This document shows, piece by piece, positions 33,940 to 43,021 of a stretch of 64,000 nt of DNA (position 1 is its first letter; each line of letters starts with the position of its first letter). Where the stretch lies: NCBI GenBank assembly GCA_947458475.1, contig CANGZP010000001.1, positions 1 to 64,000 on the forward strand, written 5' to 3'. A program made the position numbers and the translations under genes. This DNA comes from Cyclobacteriaceae bacterium (lineage in GTDB: Bacteria > Bacteroidota > Bacteroidia > Cytophagales > Cyclobacteriaceae). The notes beneath the pieces were generated by a model. That model was given only the letters and a program-made list of their open reading frames with translations. It searched no databases and had not been told where the DNA came from.

Positions 33940-36384
33940 ATGTTAGACCAAGAAACAAAAAAGAGGATTGACGATTGTCGAAATATTCTTGTAGGCAAAG
34001 TTCCTGACCCCAAATCCCAAGTAGAGCAGATTACGATTGCGATGATTTATAAGTTCATGTACGACATGGACTTGGAATCTATCGAAATGGGAGGAATTGC
34101 CACCTATTTCGTTGGTGAATATGAAAGGTATAGTTGGAAAAATATATTCAATCCACGCATTGGTGGAAATGAGATGATTACGCTATACGGTGAGGGGATT
34201 GTAAAGATGAACTTGAATCCAAACATCCCTCAGTTGTTCCGTGATATTTTCAAAAACGCCTATTTACCTTATCGTGACCCTGAAACACTAAAATTATTTT
34301 TGAAGGGGATAAATGAGTTTCATTATTCCCACAGTGAGAAGTTAGGTGATGCCTTTGAATACCTTTTGTCGGTTTTAGGAAGTCAAGGTGATGCTGGACA
34401 ATTCAGAACCCCGAGACATATTATTGATTTCATGGTCGAGTTGTTGCAACCGAAAAAAACTGACCGAATCTTAGACCCTGCCTGTGGTACTTCAGGCTTT
34501 CTAATTTCCTCATACAAGCACATCCTAAGAAACAATACCAAGAACAATCTTGGGGATTTGATTACTGTGGGTGAGCGAAATCAGATGGTTGAGAATATTA
34601 GTGGCTACGATATTTCTCCCGACATGGTGAGGTTGTCCTTAGTGAACCTTTACCTCCATAATTTCAGTAATCCCAAAATATACGAATACGACTCCCTGAC
34701 AAGTGAAGATAGGTGGAACGAATATTATGATGTGATTTTGGCAAACCCTCCCTTTATGTCACCAAAAGGAGGGATTAAACCACATAAGAGGTTTTCTATT
34801 GAGTCAAATCGTGCCGAAGTTCTGTTCGTGGATTACATCATGGAGCACTTGACACCAAAAGGTCGTTCGGGCATAGTGGTACCAGAGGGAATCATCTTCC
34901 AATCAGGAATAGCGTACAAATCACTTCGTAAATTATTAGTTGAGAAACACCTTGTTGGGGTTATATCACTTCCAAGTGGCGTATTTCAACCTTATAGTGG
35001 GGTGAAGACCTCTATCCTAATTTTGGATAAGGAACTTTCTCAAAAGACGAATAAGATATTTTTCAGTAAAGTAGAGAATGATGGATTTGACTTGGGTGCT
35101 CAGAGAAGAGAGATTGAGAAGAATGACTTACCAATTCTTACAAAGGAAATTACAATTTACTTGGATGGATTGAGACAAGGGATATTTTTTGAAAGCGAAA
35201 AACTAACTTATGTTTCCAAAGAACAAATATTAGGTTCAAGTGATATAGGGTTAAGTTTTGATAGGTATTCAACAAAGAAAATATTTAATACTAAATACGA
35301 ATTAGTATCATTGAGTGATGTTTGTGAGGAATTATTTGCTGGGGGTGATGCTCCTAAGGAATATTCAAAAGAAAAAACCAAACAATATACAATTCCTATT
35401 TATTCTAATGGAGTAGGTGAAAATAGTTTGTATGGATTCTCTAATGTTTCAAGGGTAGATAAGAATGCTGTAACTATTTCGGCAAGGGGAACTATTGGGT
35501 ATACAAAAATAAGGGAAGCCCCATTTTTGCCAATTGTAAGATTAATTGTCGCTATACCTAATCCCCAATTAATCAACCTCTACTATCTAAAATCAATCAT
35601 TGGTTCACTGAATGTTTATAGGAATGGAAATTCAATTCCTCAATTAACAATCCCAATGATTCGTGAAGAAAAAATCCCCCTCCCACCAATAGAAGTCCAA
35701 GAGGAAATTGTTCGGGAGTTGGAGCAATACCAAAAGATTATTGATGGTGCCAAGCAGGTAGTTGACAACTACAAACCCGTTATTGACATTGACCCAAGTT
35801 GGGAGATGAAGGAGTTGGGTGAGATTTGTGAAATAACATCAAGCAAAAGGATTTTTCAAGAAGAGTATGTGAGTGAAGGAATACCTTTTTATAGAACAAA
35901 AGAGATTGTAGAGTTAAATAAAGGTGAAGAAATAAAATTGGAACTTTTTATTTCTTTTGAAAAGTTTAATGAAATTAAATCCAAATATGAAGTCCCCCAA
36001 AAAGGGGATATTCTCTTAAGTGCAGTTGGAACGATTGGTGTGTCTTATCTAATTAATAAGGATTCACCTTTTTATTTCAAAGACGGGAATCTTTTGTGGT
36101 TGAGAAAAATTAACAACAACATGATATCAAGTTATTTTCTGAAACAATCTTTAGATGTAATATTTTCGGGAGATTTCAAAAAATATACAAATGGAGCAGC
36201 ATATAGTGCTTTAACCATTATAACATTAAAGAAAATTAAATTCCCTATCCCTCCAATTGCAGTTCAACAATCAATAGTTGAAAGAATTGAAAGTGAAAGA
36301 CAAATCATTGAAGGGAATAAAAAACTAATTCAAATCTACACCCAAAAAATTCAGGACAGAATCAATAAAATTTGGGGAGAGTAA
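33940..36384 (+). CDS. Fused type I methyltransferase and specificity protein (HsdM-HsdS)
   Basis: An 814-residue protein. Residues 1 to about 440 are an HsdM adenine methyltransferase with motif I LDPACGTSGFL (about 176) and motif IV NPPF (about 269). From about 452 the protein continues as a whole HsdS with two target-recognition domains (about 452-590 and 621-770), each followed by a helix: LPPIEVQEEIVRELEQYQ and IPPIAVQQSIVERIESERQ. Normally these are separate subunits. The ATG at 33940 is preferred because it begins the conserved LDQETKKRIDDCRNIL helix; an ATG at 33913 overlaps hsdR. The TRDs look AT-rich and divergent. Confidence 0.88.
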   Translation: MLDQETKKRIDDCRNILVGKVPDPKSQVEQITIAMIYKFMYDMDLESIEMGGIATYFVGEYERYSWKNIFNPRIGGNEMITLYGEGIVKMNLNPNIPQLFRDIFKNAYLPYRDPETLKLFLKGINEFHYSHSEKLGDAFEYLLSVLGSQGDAGQFRTPRHIIDFMVELLQPKKTDRILDPACGTSGFLISSYKHILRNNTKNNLGDLITVGERNQMVENISGYDISPDMVRLSLVNLYLHNFSNPKIYEYDSLTSEDRWNEYYDVILANPPFMSPKGGIKPHKRFSIESNRAEVLFVDYIMEHLTPKGRSGIVVPEGIIFQSGIAYKSLRKLLVEKHLVGVISLPSGVFQPYSGVKTSILILDKELSQKTNKIFFSKVENDGFDLGAQRREIEKNDLPILTKEITIYLDGLRQGIFFESEKLTYVSKEQILGSSDIGLSFDRYSTKKIFNTKYELVSLSDVCEELFAGGDAPKEYSKEKTKQYTIPIYSNGVGENSLYGFSNVSRVDKNAVTISARGTIGYTKIREAPFLPIVRLIVAIPNPQLINLYYLKSIIGSLNVYRNGNSIPQLTIPMIREEKIPLPPIEVQEEIVRELEQYQKIIDGAKQVVDNYKPVIDIDPSWEMKELGEICEITSSKRIFQEEYVSEGIPFYRTKEIVELNKGEEIKLELFISFEKFNEIKSKYEVPQKGDILLSAVGTIGVSYLINKDSPFYFKDGNLLWLRKINNNMISSYFLKQSLDVIFSGDFKKYTNGAAYSALTIITLKKIKFPIPPIAVQQSIVERIESERQIIEGNKKLIQIYTQKIQDRINKIWGE

Positions 36385-36395
36385 TCTACAACGCT

Positions 36396-37391
36396 ATGAA
36401 TCCATCTGTTTTTGTCCTTAGGGCTGATTTTGGTCGGTATACAGACACTTTTGAAAAAGAGGGTTATATCGGTATAGGTTGGTTTACAGAAGACCCCATT
36501 GGATGGGATTTAATTGATAAGGATTTGTTGAAGGTCAAATACAGAGAATTATTCCCTAATGACCCAAATATGAGGATAAATCAGAATGTGGGTCAAATCC
36601 ATCGATTCGTAAATGAATTAAAGGTTGGGGACTTGGTGATTTCACCATTCATGGATGCTAGTTTATTGGTGGGGAGAATAGAGAGTGAATTGTTTTTCAA
36701 ATCTGATTCTACTTCACCTTACCCTTGGCGCAAAAAAGTTAAATGGTTTAAGGAAAGAATTGACAGGCATACGCTATCTGTTCCGTTGCAAAACACGCTT
36801 AGGTCATCTTTAACCTGTTTTAGAGTCAATGCATCACATGAGATTTTGGTGCTTCTTGGCTTATCAAATGGGCAAAAAATGGATGTGGCTGATAAATTAC
36901 TATTGCCAGAATCCAACTTTGAATTGATTCGAAAGAAATTTCTTGAACTGGAGGCAACTGAATTTGAATATCTGGTTTCTTATTTATTGAGAACTCTCGG
37001 GTTTGAACCAACGCAAGAAATAGGAAAGGTTGGAGATGGAGGTATTGATTTTGAAGGGATTTTGGATGTCTCAGGTATTGCTTCAATCAATTTACAGGTT
37101 CAAGTGAAGCGATATGATAAAGGTGTTATTGGAGAGAAAGAGATAAGGGGATTCAGAGGAGCGTTAAAGAAGGATTTTCAGGGTTGCTTCATTACGCTAT
37201 CTACATTCAATAAAAAGGCTATTGAAAGTGCAGGAGATAAAGAAAGAGAGCAAATTCAATTAATTGATGGAAATAGATTCACTGAAATCTTCATAGAACA
37301 GTATGAAAGAATTATTGATGCTATGTACAATGATGATATGGATGATTTAGCAGGAAAATTAAAATTCAAGAAATCTTTATTGCCAATTTGA
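36396..37391 (+). CDS. Mrr-type restriction endonuclease with PUA/EVE-like N-terminal domain
   Basis: A 331-residue protein. Residues about 1-95 (FVLRADFGRYTDTF, YIGIGWF, QIHRFVNELKVGDLVISP, LLVGRIES) resemble PUA/EVE-like domains that read modified bases. Residues about 180-310 are a Mrr endonuclease with the catalytic Asp in GDGGIDFEG and QxK in VQVKRYD. Such nucleases cut modified DNA. It begins 11 nt after hsdMS and is the last gene of the operon. The ATG at 36396 is preferred over one 8 codons earlier inside hsdMS. The N-terminal assignment is tentative. Confidence 0.8.
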   Translation: MNPSVFVLRADFGRYTDTFEKEGYIGIGWFTEDPIGWDLIDKDLLKVKYRELFPNDPNMRINQNVGQIHRFVNELKVGDLVISPFMDASLLVGRIESELFFKSDSTSPYPWRKKVKWFKERIDRHTLSVPLQNTLRSSLTCFRVNASHEILVLLGLSNGQKMDVADKLLLPESNFELIRKKFLELEATEFEYLVSYLLRTLGFEPTQEIGKVGDGGIDFEGILDVSGIASINLQVQVKRYDKGVIGEKEIRGFRGALKKDFQGCFITLSTFNKKAIESAGDKEREQIQLIDGNRFTEIFIEQYERIIDAMYNDDMDDLAGKLKFKKSLLPI

Positions 37392-37644
37392 TTTCAATTA
37401 TCATTTGCAAAGGAATTGATAAGAGCGCGCACTGGAAATTTCTATTGGAAGGATAATCAAGTCAAAAAAAAAGTAAAGAGTTTTTTTTTCATTTTTTTTC
37501 AAATAGTTCAGTACCCATTCCTCAATGGATTAAAAAGGGGATATTCTAAATGGTTTTCTATTGAATCATCAGAATAAAATTATTCACGTGAATAGTCAGC
37601 CAAGTATCCTTAAGCGTTGTTTTGTCTATTTATGATAAAGACGT
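37392..37644. other. Gap after the restriction operon
   Basis: No gene is seen. The sequence is very AT-rich with long T tracts (about 37480-37502) that could end the operon transcript, though no clear hairpin precedes them. Confidence 0.3.
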
Positions 37645-37776
37645 ATGGAAAAGGAACTCAGAAATAAAAAGGTGTTGATTTTGGTCACAGAAACCCAATT
37701 CAAAAAATTAGCAGATACGATTCTAGAAGAAGAAAGTGCAAGGATTAAATTTAGGGTTCAAAGGGTAGAAAGATAA
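37645..37776 (+). CDS. Small protein, possible ribbon-helix-helix fragment
   Basis: A 43-residue frame reading MEKELRNKKVLILVTETQFKKLADTIL and ending RVQRVER. KKVLILVTETQFKKLAD looks like the strand-turn-helix start of a ribbon-helix-helix protein, but the second helix is short. It may be a small DNA-binding protein, a remnant, or chance. Found by direct reading; start and stop are clean. Confidence 0.4.
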   Translation: MEKELRNKKVLILVTETQFKKLADTILEEESARIKFRVQRVER

Positions 37777-37847
37777 TTTGATAGTGTAGGTCATTTTTAT
37801 TATGTTTAACTAAATCAGGATTTGTTTTATAAATAGATTTAATAGGT

Positions 37848-38384
37848 ATGAGAAAACTTAAATTTATTAGAATCAGCAACCTTTTAGGAATTTTATTGAT
37901 GTTTCCAGGAATTTATTTCTATATCAATTTACCTGTTTCAAGCCCTTATTCCTACATTATTCCAATTTCAGTGTTCCTTTTAGGGTTTATTATCGTTCTA
38001 AATTCTGCCCTTGCATTAGATTCCGTTAAAGAAGAAGAATATTCAAAAATTTTGCCTAATGACCACATCCCTATTTTTTTTCAAATTATTTATGGTTTAA
38101 GTGCATTGGTTGTATATCCATTTACTATGATATTGTTCTTTTCACCTATTATTTTTTTCATTATGGGATTTATTGAGGGTGGAGACCTTCAAGGAGGTAT
38201 TCATGGAATTAGGCTTCTTTTCAAATGGGGATATGAGGATGTTTGGACTGGATTACCACTAGACCAACCAGGTCCGCCTATAATGTTGATGTATTTGGGT
38301 ATTCCTTCTTCAGTTGGAATTGTTTGGGAGTTATTTTGTATTTTGAATAATTATAAGGGCTTACTTGGGACTATTGATAGGTAA
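37848..38384 (+). CDS. Unknown integral membrane protein
   Basis: A 178-residue protein with about four hydrophobic segments (near residues 8-28, 33-52, 78-105 and 140-160). No family is recognised. It stands alone between the R-M operon and three unknown minus-strand genes, with which it is convergent. Codon use is AT-rich like the rest of the island. Confidence 0.6.
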   Translation: MRKLKFIRISNLLGILLMFPGIYFYINLPVSSPYSYIIPISVFLLGFIIVLNSALALDSVKEEEYSKILPNDHIPIFFQIIYGLSALVVYPFTMILFFSPIIFFIMGFIEGGDLQGGIHGIRLLFKWGYEDVWTGLPLDQPGPPIMLMYLGIPSSVGIVWELFCILNNYKGLLGTIDR

Positions 38385-38386
38385 AG

Positions 38387-38770
38387 TTAAAAATCTAAAT
38401 CCTCGTGTAGTCGAAGTTCAGGAAACAATGGTTTTTCAATCACTCGGAAAATTCGCTGCTCCAAAGGGGGAATTCCATCGTCAAGAACTGGATTGGTGGA
38501 ATAAACAAATTCTACATTATCAATAGAAAAGAAATAGAGGTAAATGGTGAATTGATCGTGTAGTTCGTAGTACAAATCTATACCAGCAGGATTTGAAGAG
38601 TTCTGGGTGAAGATATGGATGATGACTTTAGCAGGGATATTTCTCAAATCAATACACGTCCACCCAATATGGTAATGGATGAGTAAGTCCACAGTGGAGA
38701 AGATGGGATGGAAATGGATCATCTTCTTCTCAAGGGATTTGAATAGTCGAATTAAGGTTGCTTCATCCAT
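38387..38770 (-). CDS. Unknown protein
   Basis: A 127-residue protein (MDEATLIRLFKSLEKKMIHFH at the start) with mixed alpha and beta character and no membrane segment. I do not recognise a family. It is the last of three minus-strand genes with 65 and 126 nt gaps, possibly an operon. Confidence 0.6.
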   Translation of the reverse strand: MDEATLIRLFKSLEKKMIHFHPIFSTVDLLIHYHIGWTCIDLRNIPAKVIIHIFTQNSSNPAGIDLYYELHDQFTIYLYFFSIDNVEFVYSTNPVLDDGIPPLEQRIFRVIEKPLFPELRLHEDLDF

Positions 38771-38835
38771 CAGGTTGTCCGTTGTTTGGCTAAGGTAGAG
38801 ATGGCATGTTAATTAGCATGTATTAATTAGTCAAA

Positions 38836-39279
38836 CTAACTCATTTCTTTTTCAAAGAAGGCATCCCCAAAGAATTGGGACTGGGTCTTTACTTGAAGGA
38901 TTTCTTCAATTTTGGATTTGAAGGCCTCTGCTTTACCAAATTCCAATTCCACATCTATTCCCAATAGTTTTTTGATTCGGTGCTTGGTCTCTTGGTAGGG
39001 ATAGGTTCCCTCATATAGGATAATCATCTCCATAGTGTCCAAATTGGAGATATAGAAGTAGATGCCTGTGAAACCCTTGAAAAAGGTTCGGTTACTCACC
39101 CCTCCCAACGAATGAAGTCCATTCTTGAGCATTCTAAAAAAGTGAGCAGGATTGCCTTCAAATAGTTTCTGAATTCGTGAGTTGGGGATTTTCAAATAGA
39201 TGGCATCGGATTGACTATTGTTAATCAAGTAGTTTTCAATACGCTGCGTATGTGGGAGCGGTAATTTATGATATTTCAT
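38836..39279 (-). CDS. Unknown protein
   Basis: A 147-residue soluble protein with IPNSRIQKLFEGNPAHFFRML and a GIYFYISNLDTMEMIILYEGTYPYQ segment followed by KIKKL-like charged helices. No family is recognised. Middle gene of the three minus-strand genes. Confidence 0.6.
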   Translation of the reverse strand: MKYHKLPLPHTQRIENYLINNSQSDAIYLKIPNSRIQKLFEGNPAHFFRMLKNGLHSLGGVSNRTFFKGFTGIYFYISNLDTMEMIILYEGTYPYQETKHRIKKLLGIDVELEFGKAEAFKSKIEEILQVKTQSQFFGDAFFEKEMS

Positions 39280-39405
39280 TTGCGTTTGATGGAGGGGATA
39301 ATCCCCTTGCCCCCTTTTTCGGAAAAAATCCTCAATTGAATAGTTTTTAGAAAAACGTTTCTTAGCAAAAAAGGGAGGTAAAGGGAGGGTTAAGAAACTG
39401 TTTTT

Positions 39406-40152
39406 CTACTCTATATCTTCAATAGGTAATCCATAAAACCAAAGGAAGATTTCATTTTGAAGTTCTGCTTTCTGTGATAGTGGATTGAAGCGATAGGTTT
39501 TGTCATATAATCCATGATTAGGAGTGAATACTTGTCCTAATAATATTGGATTGTAAAGGAGAAGAGCCACTTGTTCAAACTCTTTTACGGTAAAGTCTAC
39601 ATCAACTTTTTTTTCTTCAAAGTAGGAGATGGGAGAAAAACTCCCAAGAGGGAGTCTGAATTCTTGAAATAAATCCACCCACCTTAAATAAGTCCCGTTC
39701 TCCATTTTCCCTTTGGTTCCCGTAATGTGCTTGACTCTTCCATGTAGATTCGACTGCAACCATTTCTCTACCTTCAAGATATTAGGACCAATCAGATAGA
39801 TGTTGAGGTTCATCTTTAAGAGGAGTGTTTTCTTCTTGGTTTTCTCAAAGATCACTTTCAAGAAAATGGAAGTTTCGTCAAGGAGTTCGGGTTGGGTAAT
39901 GTCTCTGAGTAATTCTGTGAGGATTGACTTAATTCCACTTAGGGAGAATAGGTGGGCTTGTTCAGGGAATAAATCGACCGAAACATTTATCTTAATAAAG
40001 GGCGAGGGTAATTTGGTGGAAATGGCCAGTTTTTGGGCAAAGTAGAGGTTTTGTAGGTCGGCGGTAAGCAAGGCACTTTCTTTAAGTGGGAAGTGGTAAG
40101 TTTCTTCGAAATCATCGATGAATTGTTCTATTACATATTTGAGTTCATCCAT
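39406..40152 (-). CDS. Unknown protein
   Basis: A 248-residue soluble protein (MDELKYVIEQFIDDFEETYHF at the start). It has LNIYLIGPNILKVEKWLQSNLHGRVKHITG and a C-terminal region rich in aromatic residues (LLLYNPILLGQVFTPNHGLYD). No catalytic motif or family is recognised. It is the first of three minus-strand genes and opposite to the next stretch. Confidence 0.6.
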   Translation of the reverse strand: MDELKYVIEQFIDDFEETYHFPLKESALLTADLQNLYFAQKLAISTKLPSPFIKINVSVDLFPEQAHLFSLSGIKSILTELLRDITQPELLDETSIFLKVIFEKTKKKTLLLKMNLNIYLIGPNILKVEKWLQSNLHGRVKHITGTKGKMENGTYLRWVDLFQEFRLPLGSFSPISYFEEKKVDVDFTVKEFEQVALLLYNPILLGQVFTPNHGLYDKTYRFNPLSQKAELQNEIFLWFYGLPIEDIE

Positions 40153-40587
40153 AGTAAGTTGGTTTCTCTATAAATAGTACAGAGGAATGGAGAAGACCTG
40201 TTTTTGATGAATTTTTAGCCAAATTTTTTTTCAGAGAATCCACCACTTTTTTATTTATGGGGTCATGTTTTATAGACTGGACTATTCCCCCAAAACTCAA
40301 ATACACCCCCCGGCAGGACGGAGGATACCCCTAAAAATTGAAAAGGGGAGGAAGGCAGGGGGCTATAAGTGGTACCATAATTGGGGAAATCCTTATCATT
40401 TAGGTTCTAGATAGGATTTGGAATAGTCCTTAAAAAGTGTTTCACTTCCATCTGGTGTTTTCTTGAATTGTCTCGCTATCAAAGTTTATCCGAAGAGACT
40501 TATTTTTTTCTTCCCATATTTGGGGGTATGAAACAAAGTGGTGGGTGATTTTATTGCCTCCAATATTCGGGACAATTCAAAAAAAAA
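40153..40587. other. Non-coding gap with one possible small frame
   Basis: Between divergent unknown genes lie 435 bases with a purine-rich patch (about 40300-40370) but no tRNA, terminator or long frame. The only candidate is a 49-codon frame at 40265-40414 (see separate entry). Confidence 0.35.
40265..40414 (+). CDS. Possible 49-residue small protein
   Basis: An ATG frame reading MFYRLDYSPKTQIHPPAGRR and ending GNPYHLGSR, rich in Pro, Tyr and basic residues. It has no recognised family and no strong ribosome site, so it may be chance. Confidence 0.25.
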   Translation: MFYRLDYSPKTQIHPPAGRRIPLKIEKGRKAGGYKWYHNWGNPYHLGSR

Positions 40588-41040
40588 ATGTCTGATTATA
40601 ATGATATCCTTTACGAATTGATGATGGATAAATCAGTTCCTGGTTTTTTCTCCGTAAGTCAGTTTAGCCATACCAAGGAGTACAAGGAGATGGTGAAAAT
40701 TTCAGAAGAAGCACATGAGGCTATTGTTGGTCCCAAAAAATTTGAAAATCATAGGGATTACTACAGAAGCATTAATGAAGTTTTCCTGAAGATTGAAAAA
40801 CTTGTAACCTACTCCAAAATTCTTCACCAAAAGATTTATTTGAGTACTTACAAGGACAAATATGGCAACACCTTTTTACATGCAAGAACATCATTGAAGG
40901 ATGCTTTTGGTAAGACAAAGTGGATTAGCGCTTATTTAGGTTCAGTACAGAATTTTGAAAAAGGAGATAAAGACCCCTTTGCATTAGATAAGGGAAAGGA
41001 ACTTATACGTGAAAAATTGCGGTCTTTTTATAAACTCTAA
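40588..41040 (+). CDS. Unknown protein
   Basis: A 150-residue soluble, mainly helical protein (MSDYNDILYELMMDKSVPGFF; FENHRDYYRSINEVFLKIEKL) with basic C-terminal half. No family is recognised. It precedes the ParB-methyltransferase gene by 252 nt of structured leader. Confidence 0.6.
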   Translation: MSDYNDILYELMMDKSVPGFFSVSQFSHTKEYKEMVKISEEAHEAIVGPKKFENHRDYYRSINEVFLKIEKLVTYSKILHQKIYLSTYKDKYGNTFLHARTSLKDAFGKTKWISAYLGSVQNFEKGDKDPFALDKGKELIREKLRSFYKL

Positions 41041-41189
41041 AAAAGTTTTGAAAAATGTATCAATAAATTTGAAACATTAAAAATTTTATCTACGTTTGTA
41101 ATCGATATGGAGAAACGCTCCAAATCGTTGGTCGGTTTTTGATTTTATCGGTAGACCGTCACCCAAATTTCTTGGATTTATTTTACCCT

Positions 41190-41290
41190 CCATTGGGGTT
41201 AACCAATGGCAGTCATAGTCGGCTGACTTAAAACCCTACGGCCCGTTATACCAAGGGCGAGTAACCTTGGCAAAGTCTAAACCCTTCGCC
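41190..41290 (+). promoter_or_regulatory. Structured leader of the ParB-methyltransferase gene
   Basis: CCATTGG (41190-41196) pairs with CCAATGG (41203-41209). CCAAGG (41251-41256) pairs with CCTTGG (41265-41270), a stem that competes with GGCGA (41256-41260) pairing TCGCC (41286-41290) just before the ATG at 41293. This could be a switch of translation or a protein-binding site. The stems are short; confidence is limited. Confidence 0.4.
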
Positions 41291-41292
41291 AA

Positions 41293-42765
41293 ATGAACAC
41301 AGTTAACATCGGTCTTTTAAGACCAAATCCAATTTCCTTCTCCTTGTATGGAGATCTCAACCACGACGAGAATTTTTTATCCCTAAAGACTAGTATTGAA
41401 CTAGAGGGAGTTCTCGAACCACTTGTGGTTAGTCGTGATTTTTTCATCATCTCAGGAATGAGAAGATACTATGCTTCCAAACAACTGGATCTACAAGCAA
41501 TCCCTGTTGTATTCTCTCCTATTTCCCAAGAACAGGTTGATGAGTACATGGTAATTAGCCACCAACAACAGCGAGTTAAATCTTCTGTTCAGATTTTCCG
41601 TGAGATCGAAATCATTACAAAGACATTTGACCTTAAGCAGGGGAGAAACCAAAAAGACCCATTAGTAATTCAAGGTCAAAAAGAAAGAGGTGAGTTAATC
41701 AAATTGAGGTCTAAATCCACGATTGATCGTCTTAAGGAATCCAAAAAGATGTTGTCTGACCTATACAAGGGTGATGAACAACAAGTATGGAAGGAACTTT
41801 ATAGAATGGATAATGAGGGAAAAAGTGTTTCCTCTATTCACAAGGAAGTAAGAAAGCGTCTCACCCAATCGACGTTGACAAAAGGGACTACAACTGTCCA
41901 AGAGTTGGTAACAGAAAACCTCTACAAGATTTTCCAAGCGAACGCGATGAATCTATCTTTTTTGGAGGATGGTCTTGTTGACTTGGTATTTACCTCACCT
42001 CCTTATTACAATCTAAGAGATTACGAAACTGGAGAAATCCAATTGGGTAATGAAAAGACGGTGGAAGAATTCATCGAAAATTTAGTGAAAGTTTTTATGG
42101 AATGCAGTCGTGTTATGAAACCTAAAGCCTCCATGTTCATCAATATCATGGATTCCTATAAGGATGGTGTTCTATTGAATGTTCCAGGGAAGTTGAAGCA
42201 AGCCCTCATCGATAAGGGATTGATGTTGGTGAGTGAGATTGTTTGGGTAAAAAATAATGGGATGCCAATCACGGGGAAAAGACCCCAACCTTGTTACGAA
42301 GTAATTTACCACTTTGTAAAAACTCTTGACTACAAATACTATACGGATTGGATGTCAGATGTTGAATTTGAAGGTAAGATTACCTTCGGTGACTGTGGGA
42401 AGAATCGGCAATTGAAGAATTTCTTTGATTACAGAAATCAGATTGTACAAACTAACTCTGCTAACAATGTGAAGTTGGCGAATGTCATGAAAAAGATTGG
42501 GTATCCTTTGGATCATTCTGCAACGATGCCATTTGAGATTCCTAATGTAGGGGTATTGTCTACCACCCAAGTTGGAGATACCGTACTAGATCCATTCAAT
42601 GGACTTGCCACTACTGGACTTGCTGCAATTTCTCAGGACCGCTATTTCATTGGAGTAGACAATAATCCCAGATACATAGAACAATCTAAGGTTCGTCTCA
42701 AATTATTTGAGGAGGGCCACACCAAACTACAACCTGAAGGTCAAATTATTAATCAAGCGGCGTAA
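41293..42765 (+). CDS. ParB-like and DNA methyltransferase fusion protein
   Basis: A 490-residue protein. The N-terminal part (about 1-100) is ParB/Srx-like: IGLLRPNPISFSLYG, FLSLKTSIELEGVLEPLVVS, IISGMRRYYASKQL. A helical linker follows. The C-terminal half is a beta-class DNA methyltransferase with catalytic TSPPYYNLRDY (about 234) and the SAM-binding DPFNGLATTGLAA (about 433). The catalytic TSPPY form suits N4-cytosine or N6-adenine methylation. It lies between the unknown 40588 gene and the HTH genes. It may be an orphan methylase of the island. Confidence 0.88.
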   Translation: MNTVNIGLLRPNPISFSLYGDLNHDENFLSLKTSIELEGVLEPLVVSRDFFIISGMRRYYASKQLDLQAIPVVFSPISQEQVDEYMVISHQQQRVKSSVQIFREIEIITKTFDLKQGRNQKDPLVIQGQKERGELIKLRSKSTIDRLKESKKMLSDLYKGDEQQVWKELYRMDNEGKSVSSIHKEVRKRLTQSTLTKGTTTVQELVTENLYKIFQANAMNLSFLEDGLVDLVFTSPPYYNLRDYETGEIQLGNEKTVEEFIENLVKVFMECSRVMKPKASMFINIMDSYKDGVLLNVPGKLKQALIDKGLMLVSEIVWVKNNGMPITGKRPQPCYEVIYHFVKTLDYKYYTDWMSDVEFEGKITFGDCGKNRQLKNFFDYRNQIVQTNSANNVKLANVMKKIGYPLDHSATMPFEIPNVGVLSTTQVGDTVLDPFNGLATTGLAAISQDRYFIGVDNNPRYIEQSKVRLKLFEEGHTKLQPEGQIINQAA

Positions 42766-42775
42766 TCACATCACT

Positions 42776-42985
42776 ATGGAAAATCGATATCTCAATGCAA
42801 TGGAAGCGAGTTTATACTTAGGAATTCCTATCATGGAACTCTACAGATTGAGTAGTTCATCTGAAATACCTTCTTACAAGTTTGGGGGTAAACTACTCTA
42901 CAGAAAAGACCAATTGAGTCAACTACTTTCTCAACAAGAAGAGAACGAATTATTCTACAATCATGATTTTAACAAAGCGGCTTAA
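42776..42985 (+). CDS. Excisionase-type small HTH protein (first of three)
   Basis: A 69-residue MerR/AlpA-type winged-helix protein: YLNAMEASLYLGIPIMELYRLSSSSEIPSYKFGGKLLYRKDQLSQLL (landmarks EASLYLGIP, LYRLS, IPSYKFGGKLLYRK). It starts 10 nt after the methyltransferase stop. Such proteins act as excisionases or regulators for the neighbouring integrase. The ATG at 42776 is used because the longer frame overlaps the methylase. Confidence 0.8.
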   Translation: MENRYLNAMEASLYLGIPIMELYRLSSSSEIPSYKFGGKLLYRKDQLSQLLSQQEENELFYNHDFNKAA

Positions 42986-43021
42986 ATAAAAAATCTAAAT
43001 AACAATCAAAACAACAATACA

